Shown: positions 1 to 9,025 of the stretch, one piece after another
Layout of the letters: every line of letters starts with the position of its first letter
How positions within the stretch are numbered: the first letter of the stretch is position 1
Assembly: GCF_021173675.1 (NCBI RefSeq)
Contig: NZ_JAIHON010000003.1
Span: 707,908-771,907, forward strand
Direction: 5' to 3'
DNA from: Streptomyces lincolnensis
GTDB taxonomy: Bacteria > Actinomycetota > Actinomycetes > Streptomycetales > Streptomycetaceae
DNA length: 64,000 bases
Program-made: the position numbers and the translations under genes
Notes under the pieces: generated by a model
The model's database searches: none
Seen by the model: only the letters and a program-made list of their open reading frames with translations
What the model was told of the DNA's origin: nothing

Positions 1-489
1 CCGGCGGTGGCCTTCGACCGCCGGTGGAACATCGTGATGACCAACCGCGCGGTCGAGCCGTTCTTCGCGGATGTCCATCCCGACCTGCTGCAGCCGCCGA
101 TGAACCTGGTGCGGCTGGGACTCGACCCGCGAGGCTTCGCCCCGCTGGTCGTCAACCTGGCCGACGTGCGTGCGGTGTTCCGCTCCCGTATCAGGCGTCA
201 GCTCGCCGTCGCTCCCGACGCCGAGCTCATCGCGCTCTACCAGGAACTGCTGGAGCCCAGCTCCGAGGACGCGTCGAGCCTTTCGGTCGAATCCGATGTC
301 CTGATCCCGATGGTCCTTCGCTTCAACGGACGAGAGCTGCGGCTGTTCTCGACCATCACCACGTTCGGCACTCCGATGGACATCACGCTGGACGAGGTCG
401 CGATCGAGTCGTACTACCCGGCGGACGCGGAGAGCGCCGCCTACTTCGAGGGATCCAACGGTGACGTTCGAGCAGCTGCCCACCCCTGA
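1..489 (+). CDS. C-terminal part of an MmyB-type XRE regulator (partial)
   Basis: The frame is open from the first base, so the N-terminal helix-turn-helix lies outside the window. What remains (about 160 residues) resembles the MmyB-like ligand-binding domain that follows the HTH in many Streptomyces XRE regulators. It starts with a segment like AFDRRWNIVMTNRA (the usual D..W.I...N form), then a region rich in NLVRLGLDP-type motifs and a C-terminal FSTITTFGTPMDITLDEVAIESYYP stretch split here by natural loops. The role is presumably DNA binding controlled by a small ligand. A second intact member of the family lies at 45331-46146. Confidence 0.75.
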   Translation, partial: PAVAFDRRWNIVMTNRAVEPFFADVHPDLLQPPMNLVRLGLDPRGFAPLVVNLADVRAVFRSRIRRQLAVAPDAELIALYQELLEPSSEDASSLSVESDVLIPMVLRFNGRELRLFSTITTFGTPMDITLDEVAIESYYPADAESAAYFEGSNGDVRAAAHP

Positions 490-1494
490 CCGGTGAGGAT
501 CGGATGGCCACTGACCCGGTCAGATTCGCACGGTCCGCTGGTTCCTGGGGGCCGATGCCCTGCTTGCGGGACGACGAAGGCGAGGTGCTGTGTGCCCGTG
601 CGCGCACCGAAGCGGCCCTCGACGGCGTGCGGAATGAATTCCCTGGCGAATGGCTCAACGACTATCAGCAGGTGAACGGCTCGGCTGCCGACCGCGACGG
701 ATTGATTGGGACAGCGGAGATGGATTTCGATCAGGCAGTGAGGCCGTGTCCCTGTTGTCTGCGGCCCTGTTGGACGCAGAACGCCTGGCGGCCAGGGCCG
801 GACGCCTGGTGACGGACGAGGACCAGCAGGTCGTTGACGATCGTCCGCCGGGGTGCTGAAGACCCCCTGAGGCTCGCTGATCTGCCCAGTGGGGGAGGGG
901 AGTTGGGGCGCCGCGACCTGCGGTACAGTTGATCACGAGCTGGTCGCTGCAACTCACGTCGACCGGTGTTGCGTTGGTGGTCCAAGGAAAGACGCCCCGC
1001 TTCCTGCGGGGAAATGCAGGTGCAAGGCCTGCCCGGCGCTCGATCTGGGGCCTGTCCGTATGCGGACGGGCCCCATACGTTTTGTGAGGGACGCTCCGAA
1101 GCCGATCAGCCGCATTTGCTGCGCAACCGCGGCGGGTCCAGGCGGGTCGGCGCGTGGTCCTCGTACCCAGCGGTGTGTGCGGGGCGTCGGAGGACCGGAG
1201 TACCGACCGAGGGACCGGCCGTGACAGACGGCAGCACCTGTGCCGTCACCTTGTCCGACCTCAGCGGCACCCACCTGGAGCCCACGCCGCTCCACCGCCG
1301 AGGGCCGTGGAACGCGACGAGGCGGATCCGAGTCCGGCCGGTCCGAAGCCTGCGGCCCGCGCAACGGGGGACGAGTCAACCCGGTGCGAACCGCAGAACA
1401 CCGAACACCCCACCGTGCTGCTGGCCAGGTCGGGGGAGTGCGCGGGTGGCCGGACCCGTGTCGCGCCCGGCCACCGGTGATGCGTACGGCGCCG
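490..1494. other. 1-kb stretch without a convincing gene
   Basis: Open frames exist (for example 504-812 on the plus strand, with an ATG after GAGG), but none has a recognisable family or convincing composition. Two hairpins are present: CCCCGC/GCGGGG at 995-1011 and a 12-bp stem at 1047-1074, listed separately. The downstream gene on the minus strand ends at 1495, so the region is the space between convergent transcription units and may carry terminators for both. Confidence 0.5.
1047..1083 (+). terminator. Hairpin terminator candidate
   Basis: GGGGCCTGTCCG (1047-1058) pairs with CGGACGGGCCCC (1063-1074) around a TATG loop, with one G-U pair, followed by a short T run (GTTTT near 1079-1083). 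It lies between convergent genes and could stop transcription from the left. Confidence 0.45.
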
Positions 1495-3219
1495 CTACGG
1501 AGCCATCTCGTACGCGCCGGACAGTGCCTCGACCTGCTGCCAGACCCGCTCCGTACGCGCTGCGTCGACGACCGGTCGGCGGACCGAGCTCAGCGCCCAC
1601 TCCTGCTGCTGTTCGGTGGCCGAGTCCTTGCCGTGCAGTTCGACGGCGTGCCCGGAGAAGTCCCGTACGAGGACGGCGAAGAGTTCGTCGAGGACGTCCT
1701 CGTCGAGTCCGGTCAGAGCGGCCTGCTCCAGGACGAGCTGGCCGTGTACGACGAGGGCGAAGAGCTGTCCGATCGACAGGACGAGGTCGAGGTCGCGGCT
1801 CTGCTCCGCGTCGGGGCCTGCCGTGGCGACGAACTCGCAGAGTGCGTCGGCCTGTTCACGCAGGCGGGCGACGTTCGGAAGGTGCGCGTACGTCTCGAAG
1901 GCCGGACGCCAGTCGTGGAAGCGCACCGAGCTGAGGCCGCGGGCGGGGCCCTGCCGGAACAGGAAGTCGTCGTCGGCCGCGTCGAGGCGGGTCGGGACGG
2001 CGGGGTACTCGGCCGGGTCGAGAAGGTGGCTGCGCATGAACTTCAGGATCAGTGCCAGGTTGACGTGGACCGTGCCCTCCAGCTTCGGCAGGCTGCGGAT
2101 CTCCACGGCCGCCTGGCCGAAGTAGTTGTCCTTCTCGAAGCCCTTGGCGGCGATCACGTCCCACATCAGGTCGATGACCTTCTCGCCCTCCGTGGTCACC
2201 TTCATCTTCGTCATCGGGTTGAAGAGCAGGTAGCGGCGGTCGTCGGGGCCGGCGGAGCGGAAGTAGTCGACGGCGCGGTCGCTGAACAACTTCATGCCGA
2301 CGAGCCGGACGTATGCGTCGGTCAGCTCGCGGCGTACGTGCGGGAAGGCGGTGACGGGACGACCGTAGAGGATGCGGTTGTGGGCGTGGGTGACGGCCTC
2401 GTACATCGCGTGTTCGCAGATGCCGATCGAGGCGGTGCACAGGTTGAACTTGCCGACGTTGACCGTGTTGAGGGCGGCGTCGAAGGCGGCACGGCCGGTG
2501 TGCAGGACGTCCTCGGCCGTGACGGGGTAGTCCTCCAGGCGGAACTCGCTGACGAACTTGGAGGAATCGACGACGTTCTTGACCAGGCGGTAGTTGGGGT
2601 GGCGGCTGTCGGCGGCGAAGAAGACGTAGCCGTCGGGGCCCTCGATGTCGGTGCGGCGGCCGAAGACGGAGACGAGTCCGGCGGCGTTGCCGTTGCCGAT
2701 GTAGTACTTGGAGCCGGTGGCGCGGAAGCCGCCGTCGCCGGTGGGCTCGAGGAGCATGTCGGTGGAGTAGATGTCCGCGCCGTGAGCCTTCTCGGACAGG
2801 CCGAACGCGAACACTTCACCCTGGGCGAGGAGTTCGACGGCGCGGGCACGGACGGCGGTGTTGTCGCTCTGCCAGACCGGGCCGAGGCCGAGGATGGTGA
2901 CTTGCCAGGCGTACCAGTAGTCCAGGCCGTAGAAGCCGAGGATCTCGTTGAGCGCGGCGATGCGGGCGGTGTCCCAGCGCTTGTCGGGCTCTTCCTGTCC
3001 GGTGGCGGACGACGGCGTCAGGAAGGTGGCGAACAGGTTCTCCTTCGCGGCGAAGGCGAGGAAGTCCCCGAGCCAGGCGCGGGTCCGGTAGTCCTCGATC
3101 AGTTGCCGCTTCCCCCGCTTCTCGAACCAGTCGACGGTGGCACGCAGCAGTCGGCGCGTCTCGGCGTCGAAGTGCGTGGGGTCGTAGGTGCGCGGGTTGA
3201 AGAGCAGCTGGTCAGCCAT
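1495..3219 (-). CDS. Acyl-CoA dehydrogenase family protein (574 aa)
   Basis: Predicted flavin enzyme oxidising an acyl-CoA thioester at the alpha-beta bond. It is longer than the usual 380-residue short-chain enzymes. The middle region carries family-like segments: AFGLSEKAHGADIYST (FAD/substrate loop), ATGSKYYIGNGNAAGLVSVFG, a GKFNLCTASIGICEHAMYEA helix and LYGRPVTAFPHVRREL. About 190 residues extend beyond the core, as in very-long-chain and oxidase-like relatives. The ATG at 3219 is preferred because AAAGAGG lies just upstream; an earlier in-frame start (3255) lacks one. The PadR regulator at 3310-3882 lies immediately upstream on the same strand, which suggests regulated expression. The substrate cannot be read from the sequence. 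Confidence 0.85.
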   Translation of the reverse strand: MADQLLFNPRTYDPTHFDAETRRLLRATVDWFEKRGKRQLIEDYRTRAWLGDFLAFAAKENLFATFLTPSSATGQEEPDKRWDTARIAALNEILGFYGLDYWYAWQVTILGLGPVWQSDNTAVRARAVELLAQGEVFAFGLSEKAHGADIYSTDMLLEPTGDGGFRATGSKYYIGNGNAAGLVSVFGRRTDIEGPDGYVFFAADSRHPNYRLVKNVVDSSKFVSEFRLEDYPVTAEDVLHTGRAAFDAALNTVNVGKFNLCTASIGICEHAMYEAVTHAHNRILYGRPVTAFPHVRRELTDAYVRLVGMKLFSDRAVDYFRSAGPDDRRYLLFNPMTKMKVTTEGEKVIDLMWDVIAAKGFEKDNYFGQAAVEIRSLPKLEGTVHVNLALILKFMRSHLLDPAEYPAVPTRLDAADDDFLFRQGPARGLSSVRFHDWRPAFETYAHLPNVARLREQADALCEFVATAGPDAEQSRDLDLVLSIGQLFALVVHGQLVLEQAALTGLDEDVLDELFAVLVRDFSGHAVELHGKDSATEQQQEWALSSVRRPVVDAARTERVWQQVEALSGAYEMAP

Positions 3220-3309
3220 GGTGAGGGCCTCTTTCGGCAGGCGGGCGGAGGGCAATTGCGGGTGGAGTGGCCAAGGGGATCGCAGTCGAGGTCGGCAGGC
3301 GGGGATGCG

Positions 3310-3882
3310 TCAGCGGCCTGGGCCGAACCGGGCCAACGTCGTGAGCACGTCGTCCAGCCAGCCGATCATCATCCGCTCGTACGCGATGCCGCCGCGCAGG
3401 ACGACATGCTGGAGCTCTCGCTCCGGATCGAGCGGCGCTCGCGCGGCGGCCGCGTTCGCCTCGGGACCCGTGAAGTCCCGCTCCTCGCCCGCGAGATAGT
3501 GCTCCAGCCGGTCCTGGTGTGCCTGCCGGTGCCGCTTCACCTCGTGGATCAGGGCGGTCGGGTCGTCGAACGCGGCACCACGGATCTTCACGGCCAGGTC
3601 GTGGCGGACGCTGTCCGGCTCGATCGGATCGTGCAGCCACGAGGACAGCGCGGCCCGGCCGAGGTCGGCGACGGAGTACTCCTTCTTGTCCGGCCGGCCC
3701 TGCTGCGGGACGTCCCGGACGTCGACCCAGCCGTCGTTCTCCATGCGCTTGAGCACGCGGTAGATCTGCTGGTGCGTCGCGGTCCAGAAGTAGCCGATGG
3801 ACCGCTCGAAACGCCGGGCCAGCTCGTAGCCGGATCCCGGCCTCTCCAGGAGCGACACCAAGATCGCGTGTTCGAGCGCCAT
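3310..3882 (-). CDS. PadR family transcriptional regulator
   Basis: About 190 residues. The N-terminal PadR winged helix (MALEHAILVSLLERPGSGYELARRF, then HQQIYRVLKRMENDGWV with the wing QGRPDKKEYSV) is followed by a C-terminal vinculin-like helical dimerisation region (VKRHRQAHQDRLEHYLAGE and onwards). Two starts are possible, GTG 3888 or ATG 3882, separated by one codon; neither has a clear ribosome binding site, so a leaderless message is possible. It lies upstream of and co-directional with the acyl-CoA dehydrogenase gene and has a perfect palindrome at its own 5' end (3895-3918), so it probably represses itself and the dehydrogenase. Confidence 0.9.
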   Translation of the reverse strand: MALEHAILVSLLERPGSGYELARRFERSIGYFWTATHQQIYRVLKRMENDGWVDVRDVPQQGRPDKKEYSVADLGRAALSSWLHDPIEPDSVRHDLAVKIRGAAFDDPTALIHEVKRHRQAHQDRLEHYLAGEERDFTGPEANAAAARAPLDPERELQHVVLRGGIAYERMMIGWLDDVLTTLARFGPGR

Positions 3883-3894
3883 GGGCACCGATCG

Positions 3895-3918
3895 TGCTAT
3901 GCAACTCGTTGCATAGCA
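3895..3918. promoter_or_regulatory. Palindromic PadR operator
   Basis: TGCTATGCAA, then CTCG, then TTGCATAGCA: 10-bp arms without a mismatch. It begins 7 to 13 bases upstream of the possible padR start codons. PadR proteins typically bind ATGCAAC/GTTGCAT-like dyads of this kind. The position would overlap the promoter, in keeping with autorepression. Confidence 0.75.
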
Positions 3919-4424
3919 AGTCCCACGGGCTCCGGTGCGATACGGCTCACTCTCGTTGGCCGTTCCGCATCGCGTTCACCTGGCTGTGCTTCGATCCCCG
4001 CACCCAGGTGTAGTACGAACGCCGCACTCAGGAGGGCAAGACCGACGCGAGATCGTCCGATACCTTGGGCGACATGCTGCCCGAGCGGTGTTTAACCTGG
4101 TCAGGGCGGTGTGCAGCGCCTCCTTGTTAGTCCAGCGCCCCTTCGTCACAGGGGCGCCTGTGACAGGAGTGGCGCCACGGAACCTCCCGCCGGCTCGCCT
4201 CCATCTACGGGGCTCCGTGATCGCCGAGGGCCCGGACGGCGCCGCGACGGCGAAAAACATGGTGTGCGGGGCCGACGGAACCGGGTACCGTCATGGTCAT
4301 GTTCTTCCAGACGCTGATTTACGAGTGAGAGCGTGATGGGCCCCTGCTGACGTCCTTCGATGTCGCCGCGCCCGTCCCCCACCGATGAATCCGTAGATCA
4401 TTTCACCTCACTTCGGGAGAACCC
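3919..4424. other. Intergenic stretch, no gene recognised
   Basis: No frame here shows a known family. A 7-bp dyad TCACAGG-GGCG-CCTGTGA (4146-4163) sits inside a larger GGCGCC...GGCGCC arrangement. The last 100 bases probably hold the promoter of the small gene at 4425. Confidence 0.4.
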
Positions 4425-4634
4425 GTGAGCAAGAACATCAACAACCCCGTAGGCATGGGCGGCGGCCAGCGCAAGAAGCTGTCGCGCGCCGAACGGCAGA
4501 ACAACGGTCCGTACCGCAACCTCGACCGCCAGAGTGCCGCCGACCAGAAGGCGGAGCTGGTGCGCAAGATGCGCGAGAAGGCAGGCGCAGCCGAGAGCGC
4601 CGGGCAGACGGGCGACGACACCGCACAGAGCTGA
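4425..4634 (+). CDS. Small DUF6243-type protein (69 aa)
   Basis: Short, highly charged protein, conserved in Streptomyces and typically annotated DUF6243. The N-terminus SKNINNPVGMGGGQRKKLSR and the segment NNGPYRNLDRQSAADQKAEL, then VRKMREKAG, match my memory of that family. GTG start at 4425, with GGGAGA six bases upstream. No membrane segment or known catalytic motif is visible and the function is unknown. It stands alone between the padR region and an IS relic. Confidence 0.8.
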   Translation: MSKNINNPVGMGGGQRKKLSRAERQNNGPYRNLDRQSAADQKAELVRKMREKAGAAESAGQTGDDTAQS

Positions 4635-4742
4635 TCCACCGCCGCCGGAGGGTGGCACCGCACGAGGCAGGGCCGGACCGCGACGCGCGGTTCGGCCCTG
4701 ATGCCGTATTGGAGGGTGCCCAATGCCCTTGGTCAAGACATC

Positions 4743-5093
4743 TCAGGGGCCTAGGAAGTCAAGCTGGTGGACCGGGTTGGTGACCTGCTGGCGGCTCCAG
4801 ACGGTGTCCTGCTGTGCTCGGGCCAGCACCGCGATGGCCTGAGCGAGTTCGCTGTCGGCAGGCAGCGGCCGGTGGGCGTGCATGTCGGTGCGCAGGATGT
4901 TCTCCAGGATCAGGGCGAGGGCGTCGCCCGGGTCGGACCTGTTGCGGCTGACGCCGTGTCGGTCGCGGTAGCGGGAGGCCGCCAACGGGTTGCTCGCGAA
5001 GACCTTGCGGCTGCCTGTGCTCAGCAAGATCCGTTCATTGATGCAGGTCACGAGCACATGCGGGTCGCGCAGCGTCCTGATCCCACGACTCAC
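4743..5093 (-). pseudogene. IS110-family transposase fragment (DEDD region)
   Basis: The translation carries the RuvC-like DEDD-domain segment typical of IS110 transposases: KVFASNPLAASRYRDRHGVS, then SDPGDALALILENILRTDMHAHRPLPADSELAQAIAVLARAQQDTVW in two pieces. The N-terminal catalytic Asp region, the rest of the helical linker and the C-terminal transposase_20 domain are missing, so the piece cannot be functional. IS110 C-terminal and middle pieces occur at 7150-7345 and 39210-39540, but order and orientation do not allow joining them simply. Confidence 0.85.
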
Positions 5094-5648
5094 AGGTCCG
5101 CCATCTCAGTAGCTGTTCGCGACACCCGCGCGCCCCAGGTGCTCGGTCTGTCTGCAGAGCTCGCAGGCTCGCGGATGAAACAAGAGGTCGCCCCTGGGGC
5201 GGGCTCGCGCCGTGACGATCAGCGTCCGGCCGGCCGCCGGGAGTTTCGCGGTTCTCACGGAGGCGCCGGGCTGTGCCGCTCTTGACAGAGATCTCGAAGG
5301 ACCAGGGAGGCGAAGGCATCAGCCCGGCGCCCGCGTCATCACCGCGAGGCGCGGACGGCAGGGGAGTCCGTGGCCATGGCGCAGGCGCCGGGTCTCGCCG
5401 CTCTAGGCGAAGGCCTCTCGGGTCAGGCTGATATCAAGCGTTGCCCGACGCCCACGACACCCCCCACGGATCCCACCGGTGGACAGCGGCGCCAGTCTCA
5501 GAGCGGGTCTCCAGGACCATGAGGACCGAAGGCGTTCCGCTGCCCGTTGTCGACCGCTCACCCAGCCCCTTGCCGAGACCGAACCGAGCCGCCTACACCC
5601 CGGATTGGGCAGTGTGTCCTGTGGATCACCGCGTGAGGTAGTTGGTCT
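5094..5648. other. Stretch without a recognisable gene
   Basis: Only short frames with no family resemblance are present. The region lies between an IS110 relic and a small hypothetical gene and may be debris of earlier insertions. Confidence 0.4.
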
Positions 5649-5954
5649 ATGAGCTACTTCATGTACGACGTCATGGGCGGGACGGTCGACGAGCCTGATC
5701 CGGAGACGATGAAGCGAGTGCTCGGCGGTCTGGCGGAGGCCGACGACGAGCACCCCGACGTGTCGCTGACCCATGAGAGCGGGTGGTGCCTCAGCGCGTT
5801 CCACGGCGGCCTGTTGGTCTGGGAGAACCCGGACGACGACTCGATGGCCGCGGGGGAGATGCGCGAGGTCGCCCGCGAGGAGATTCTCCGGCTCTTCGGG
5901 CTGCTGGCAGCGGGTGATATCGCATCGGTTGAGGCGCTTCCATGGCAGACGTGA
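5649..5954 (+). CDS. Hypothetical acidic protein (101 aa)
   Basis: Small acidic protein beginning MSYFMYDVMGGTVDEPDPET, with ESGWCLSAFHGGLLVWEN in the middle and a C-terminal helix REEILRLFGLLAAGDIASVEALPW. Proteins of this type recur in Streptomyces next to mobile DNA; I cannot assign a function. ATG start with GAGG about 11 bases upstream. The C-terminus lies where the IS5 relic begins, so the last residues may have been changed, although the length looks near complete. Confidence 0.6.
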   Translation: MSYFMYDVMGGTVDEPDPETMKRVLGGLAEADDEHPDVSLTHESGWCLSAFHGGLLVWENPDDDSMAAGEMREVAREEILRLFGLLAAGDIASVEALPWQT

Positions 5955-6560
5955 CGGCTCTTCCTGCCAGGTTCGCGTCCAGAGGAAGATCGCTGCGACG
6001 TGAATGCCGCGAGGTAGTGCACGGCGAGTTTGCCGGTGCGCATGGCGATGCCGCGCCACTGCTTGAGCCGGTTGATGCACTGCTCGACGGTGTTGCGGTG
6101 CTTGTATGTGTGGGGGTCGAAGCACGGTCGCCGACCGCCTCGCGATCCGCGTCGCTTGCGGTTGGCGATCTGATCAGCGGGCTCCAGGATCACCGCAGTG
6201 ATGCCGCGACGACGCAAGTAAATGCGGATCGCGCGGGAGGAGTACGCACGGTCCGCACTCACACGGTCCGGCCTCGTCCTGGGCCTGCCGTTCCCGATTC
6301 TGGGCACTCGGATGCCGGCCATGACGGCCTCGAAGTACACAGAGTCGTGGCGGTGTCCGGCTGCGCCCAGGAGAGACAGCGGACGGTACCGGCTGTCGAC
6401 TGCCGAATGGACTTCGGTCGTTATGCCGCCGCGGGATCGCCCGAGGGCGTGGTCGTCCGGTTCTCCCGCTGGAGCCCTTTCTGCGGGCGCCGGCTGCGTG
6501 CTGGTGGGCACCCGGCGGATTTGGCGACAACAGATGCCGGATCCACTCACAGCTCGCGTC
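5955..6560 (-). pseudogene. IS5-family transposase remnant with frameshifts
   Basis: One frame gives DHALGRSRGGITTEVHSAVD, then RHDSVYFEAVMAGIRVPR, RPDRVSADRAYSSRAIRIYL and NTVEQCINRLKQWRGIAMRT, all hallmark DDE segments of IS5-type transposases. The N-terminal side continues in another frame (GAHQHAAGARRKGSSG) and the C-terminal end in a third (IHVAAIFLWTRTW), so at least two frameshifts separate parts of one gene. The first third of the protein is absent. Confidence 0.85.
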
Positions 6561-6671
6561 ACTCAACGCACCCCTGAACTCCGGGTCGGATCAAACGACC
6601 AACTGATCCACGGGAAAACTGCCTAGGGGAACGGGGGTGCGTTGGGTCGGGGAGCCGGGCAGCATGGCGGG

Positions 6672-7148
6672 GTGGCTGATCTGCTGTGGGATGACGTGAG
6701 TTCCTTCTTTGACCCGGACTTGATGGGGTCGTTGCCGGACGTGCGTGTCCCGGATGCCTCGGTGCAGGACTGGCAGGCGGTCTTCGATCTTGTCGCGGAT
6801 AAGGGCTGGAAAAGTCAGTACTCTGAGGGAGGGACGGTGCTTCCTGTGCCCCGGGCTGAGGCCGTGCTGGCCCGCCCGGCGGACGCCGAGTGCCCGAACC
6901 TGCGGGTCTGGCCGACTGTCGATGTGCTGGCGATCTTCCGGTTCCATGCCGACGACGAAGTCGACTTCGACGTCGACCTGCGGGAGTTGCAGGGCCAGGA
7001 TCGACTTGATGTTTTCTGCGGCTTCCTGCGAGAGATCGGAAACCGGCTGAACAAGCCCGTGCTAATGGAGCCGGAAGGCCACTATGGCCATCCAGTGATC
7101 GGCTTCGATGTCGAAGCCGATCGAGTCGTTCTCCTCGCAGACCCGTAG
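6672..7148 (+). CDS. Hypothetical protein (158 aa)
   Basis: Soluble acidic protein with no membrane segment or signal peptide. Recognisable stretches are VQDWQAVFDLVADKGWKSQY, VWPTVDVLAIFRFHADDEVDFDVDLREL and GNRLNKPVLMEPEG, ending VIGFDVEADRVVLLADP. The alternation of beta strands and the closing VIGFD...V.L form look like small domains seen in immunity or contact-type proteins, but I cannot name a family. GTG 6672 is chosen because similar proteins begin near VADLLWDDV; a start at 6642 is possible. Confidence 0.6.
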   Translation: MADLLWDDVSSFFDPDLMGSLPDVRVPDASVQDWQAVFDLVADKGWKSQYSEGGTVLPVPRAEAVLARPADAECPNLRVWPTVDVLAIFRFHADDEVDFDVDLRELQGQDRLDVFCGFLREIGNRLNKPVLMEPEGHYGHPVIGFDVEADRVVLLADP

Positions 7149-7149
7149 G

Positions 7150-7345
7150 CCAGGTGGCTGAGGCAGACGACTGAGGTTCGTAGAAGGTTCCTTCGCGGAG
7201 CATCGCGAACAGGACGTCGGCCCTGCTTCTGGCTAGGCAGAGCAGGGCTTGAGTGTGGTGCTTGCCCTGAGCGATTTTCTTGTCGTAGTAGGCCCGGGAG
7301 AGCCCTCCATCACGGAGCCACGAAGACAGTGCCGGGGGCGCTGCC
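7150..7345 (-). pseudogene. IS110-family transposase C-terminal fragment
   Basis: Contains LSRAYYDKKIAQGKHHTQAL, then LCLARSRADVLFAMLREGTFYEPQ. This is the conserved C-terminal end of IS110-type transposases (SRAYY.RK..GK.H.QAL..LARRR.DVL). Everything upstream of about 60 residues is missing, and the frame continues into unrelated sequence. Confidence 0.8.
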
Positions 7346-7504
7346 GTATAGCGAGTGCGGCGATCCCGCTCAGCTCTCGGCCGAGCAACAACCAGCGCCC
7401 CAGCGCCGGACGGACGTGACCCGCAAGGCGGCCCAGTGGTGGACGCACGTGCCCTACGCGCCGTCACCGCACGGGGCGGGAGGCGCGGTGGGGTCCGCCG
7501 GGAG

Positions 7505-7990
7505 TCAGGTGGTCGGCAGGAGGACGACTCCGTCGTGGTCGGCGTGCAGGATGTCGCCGGTGGTGAACGTGACGCCGCCGAACGACACGGGTGCATCGAC
7601 GGCGCTCGTGCCGGCTTTCCCGCTCTTGCGAGGGCTGGTGCCCAGGGCGTGGATGCCGATGTCCATGCCGGCGAGGAGGGCGCTGTCGCGGACGGCCCCG
7701 TACACGACGACGCCGGCCCAGCCGTTGTCACGCGCCCGCTCGGCCATCATGTCGCCGAGGAGCGCGGCGTTCAGTGAGGCTCCGCCGGCGACGACCGCGA
7801 CGCAGCCCTTCCCGGGTGTGCGGAGCAATGCGTGCAGCAGGGCGTTGTCGCCGGGGGACGAGAGGGTGCGCACGGGGCGGGCGAAGGAGTGCACGGCCCC
7901 GTAGGAGGTGAACTGCACGTCGCAGACGCGCAGTTGGTCGCCGTACTTGTCGGCGAGGTCGGCGGTGGCGATGGGGGATGTCCTGTGCAC
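7505..7990 (-). CDS. rraA: RraA family protein (161 aa)
   Basis: RraA-like fold shared by regulators of ribonuclease E and by 4-hydroxy-4-methyl-2-oxoglutarate aldolases. Visible are an N-terminal ATADLADKYGDQLRVCDVQF, LLGDMMAERARDNGWAGVVVYGAVRD (G.V.D..... and GAVRD motif), SALLAGMDIGIHALGTSPRKS and VSFGGVTFTTGDILHADHDGVV. The Arg and Asp of GAVRD are the usual substrate and metal ligands of the aldolase-type members. The GTG at 7990 gives the normal 160-residue length and has GGAG six bases upstream. It is followed upstream by remains of a possible MFS gene and a GntR regulator, so it may be the surviving member of a small catabolic cluster. RNase-E regulator versus aldolase cannot be decided. 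Confidence 0.85.
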   Translation of the reverse strand: MHRTSPIATADLADKYGDQLRVCDVQFTSYGAVHSFARPVRTLSSPGDNALLHALLRTPGKGCVAVVAGGASLNAALLGDMMAERARDNGWAGVVVYGAVRDSALLAGMDIGIHALGTSPRKSGKAGTSAVDAPVSFGGVTFTTGDILHADHDGVVLLPTT

Positions 7991-8213
7991 TGCAAACTCC
8001 AAGGTGTTGAGTGAAGGTCCCCCGTGAGGTGCGTCGGACTCCGGCGAGGGCCGGGAGGGAGGGACGCGAGGTGGAGACGAGCGTCGAGGCGAGCACGAGC
8101 ACGAACGCGAACCCGGGGCCCAGGAGGGCGCTGCCGTCCCCGGCTCTGTCGGTGACGGCAGCGCTGACCATCGCCGGGACCAGGTCAGGTTCCGGACCAT
8201 CGCGGGGTCCGAG
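7991..8213 (-). other. Possible MFS transporter C-terminal remnant
   Basis: A minus-strand frame reads LLGPGFAFVLVLASTLVSTSR, a single hydrophobic helix with a basic end such as closes MFS transporters. It sits between rraA and the broken GntR gene, where a transporter would be expected. The match is weak and the piece is too short to be sure. Confidence 0.25.
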
Positions 8214-8611
8214 TCAGGTTCCGTCGGCGGCGTCGGCGTGGCCGAGTCGCCACCCCGCTGTCGCTCCGAGGCTGGTGTCGATGTGCTTGCGCATGATGTC
8301 CGCCTCGCCGGCGCTGTCGCCCAGGGCGACACATTCGACGAGTGCGTCATGCTCCTTGGCCTTCTGGTCCCGGGCGTCCTGGCCCGGGTCGGTACGGAGA
8401 TCCAGGAGACGATAGCGGTCGGCCTTGTCCCACAGCGCCTCCAGCGTCCCGATCAGCAGGTCGTTGTGGGACGCCGTGTAGATCGCGCCGTGGAAACGGC
8501 GGTGCGCCACCAGTTGCTCGACGCTCGGGTGGGGGTGAAGCGAAGCCAGCCCCTCCGCCGCGGCGCGGATGGCAGGCTCCGCGACGCCGGGTAGCGGGGG
8601 AGTCCTCCCCC
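8214..8611 (-). pseudogene. GntR-family regulator fragment (FCD domain)
   Basis: The frame gives AIRAAAEGLASLHPHPSVEQLVAHRRFHG, then AIYTASHNDLLIGTLEALWDKADRYRLL and EHDALVECVALGDSAGEADIMRKHI. This is the second half of an FCD ligand-binding domain (metal-binding His of HRRFH and of MRKHI). The winged helix and first half are absent. Upstream, the same frame enters an unrelated piece (RYIAAARAQVEALPTGEEK and further) interrupted by a TGA near 8659, so the gene was truncated by recombination. Confidence 0.75.
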
Positions 8612-8795
8612 GAGTGTTGAGGCGCTCGACATGTGCGTCGGCGAACTCGAGTCATGCCTCGAATCTGGTCTTCTCCTCCCCGGTCGGCAGAGCTTCTACT
8701 TGGGCTCGGGCGGCGGCGATGTATCTGCTCAGCCTCTGCAGCCAGCGAGTTCGTGCTCTGCGCGGGGGCGGCACCCTGAACTCACAGTGCCGGTG

Positions 8796-8820
8796 TCACG
8801 CGATCACGCAAAATTATATC
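8796..8820 (+). promoter_or_regulatory. Candidate promoter/activator site of the lasso cluster
   Basis: A direct repeat TCACGC-GA-TCACGC (8796-8809) is followed at once by AAATTATATC (8811-8820), the first AT-rich stretch in this GC-rich region; TATATC could serve as a -10 element. It lies about 200 bases before the lasso precursor start. Spaced direct repeats are typical of response-regulator sites, and the cluster encodes such a regulator. This is inference only. Confidence 0.3.
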
Positions 8821-9025
8821 TTTCGCGGATATCAGGTGGAATTCCGTGATGAAAAGCTCTCCGAACGAAGACGTGTCACCTGAACAGGTGTCGTGCATGG
8901 GGGCGGCCCCGTCCATAGCGTTGTGGCAGGCGGACGGGCCAGGCGAGCGAGACGGATCGTCCCGCCCAACCAATATCCGGCGTCCGGGGACACCCGGCGC
9001 CACACGACCGACGGAGGTGGCTTTC

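Noticed and set aside
995..1011. Possible small RNA around the CCCCGC/GCGGGG hairpin
   Set aside because: No promoter or conserved RNA family could be recognised; noted only as a hairpin.
1240..4095. A 951-codon open frame opposite the acyl-CoA dehydrogenase gene
   Set aside because: It is the mirror reading of a GC-rich gene, runs through the padR gene and operator as well, and has no family resemblance.
4146..4163. TCACAGG-GGCG-CCTGTGA dyad as an operator
   Set aside because: Short stem in non-coding DNA without a regulator gene nearby.
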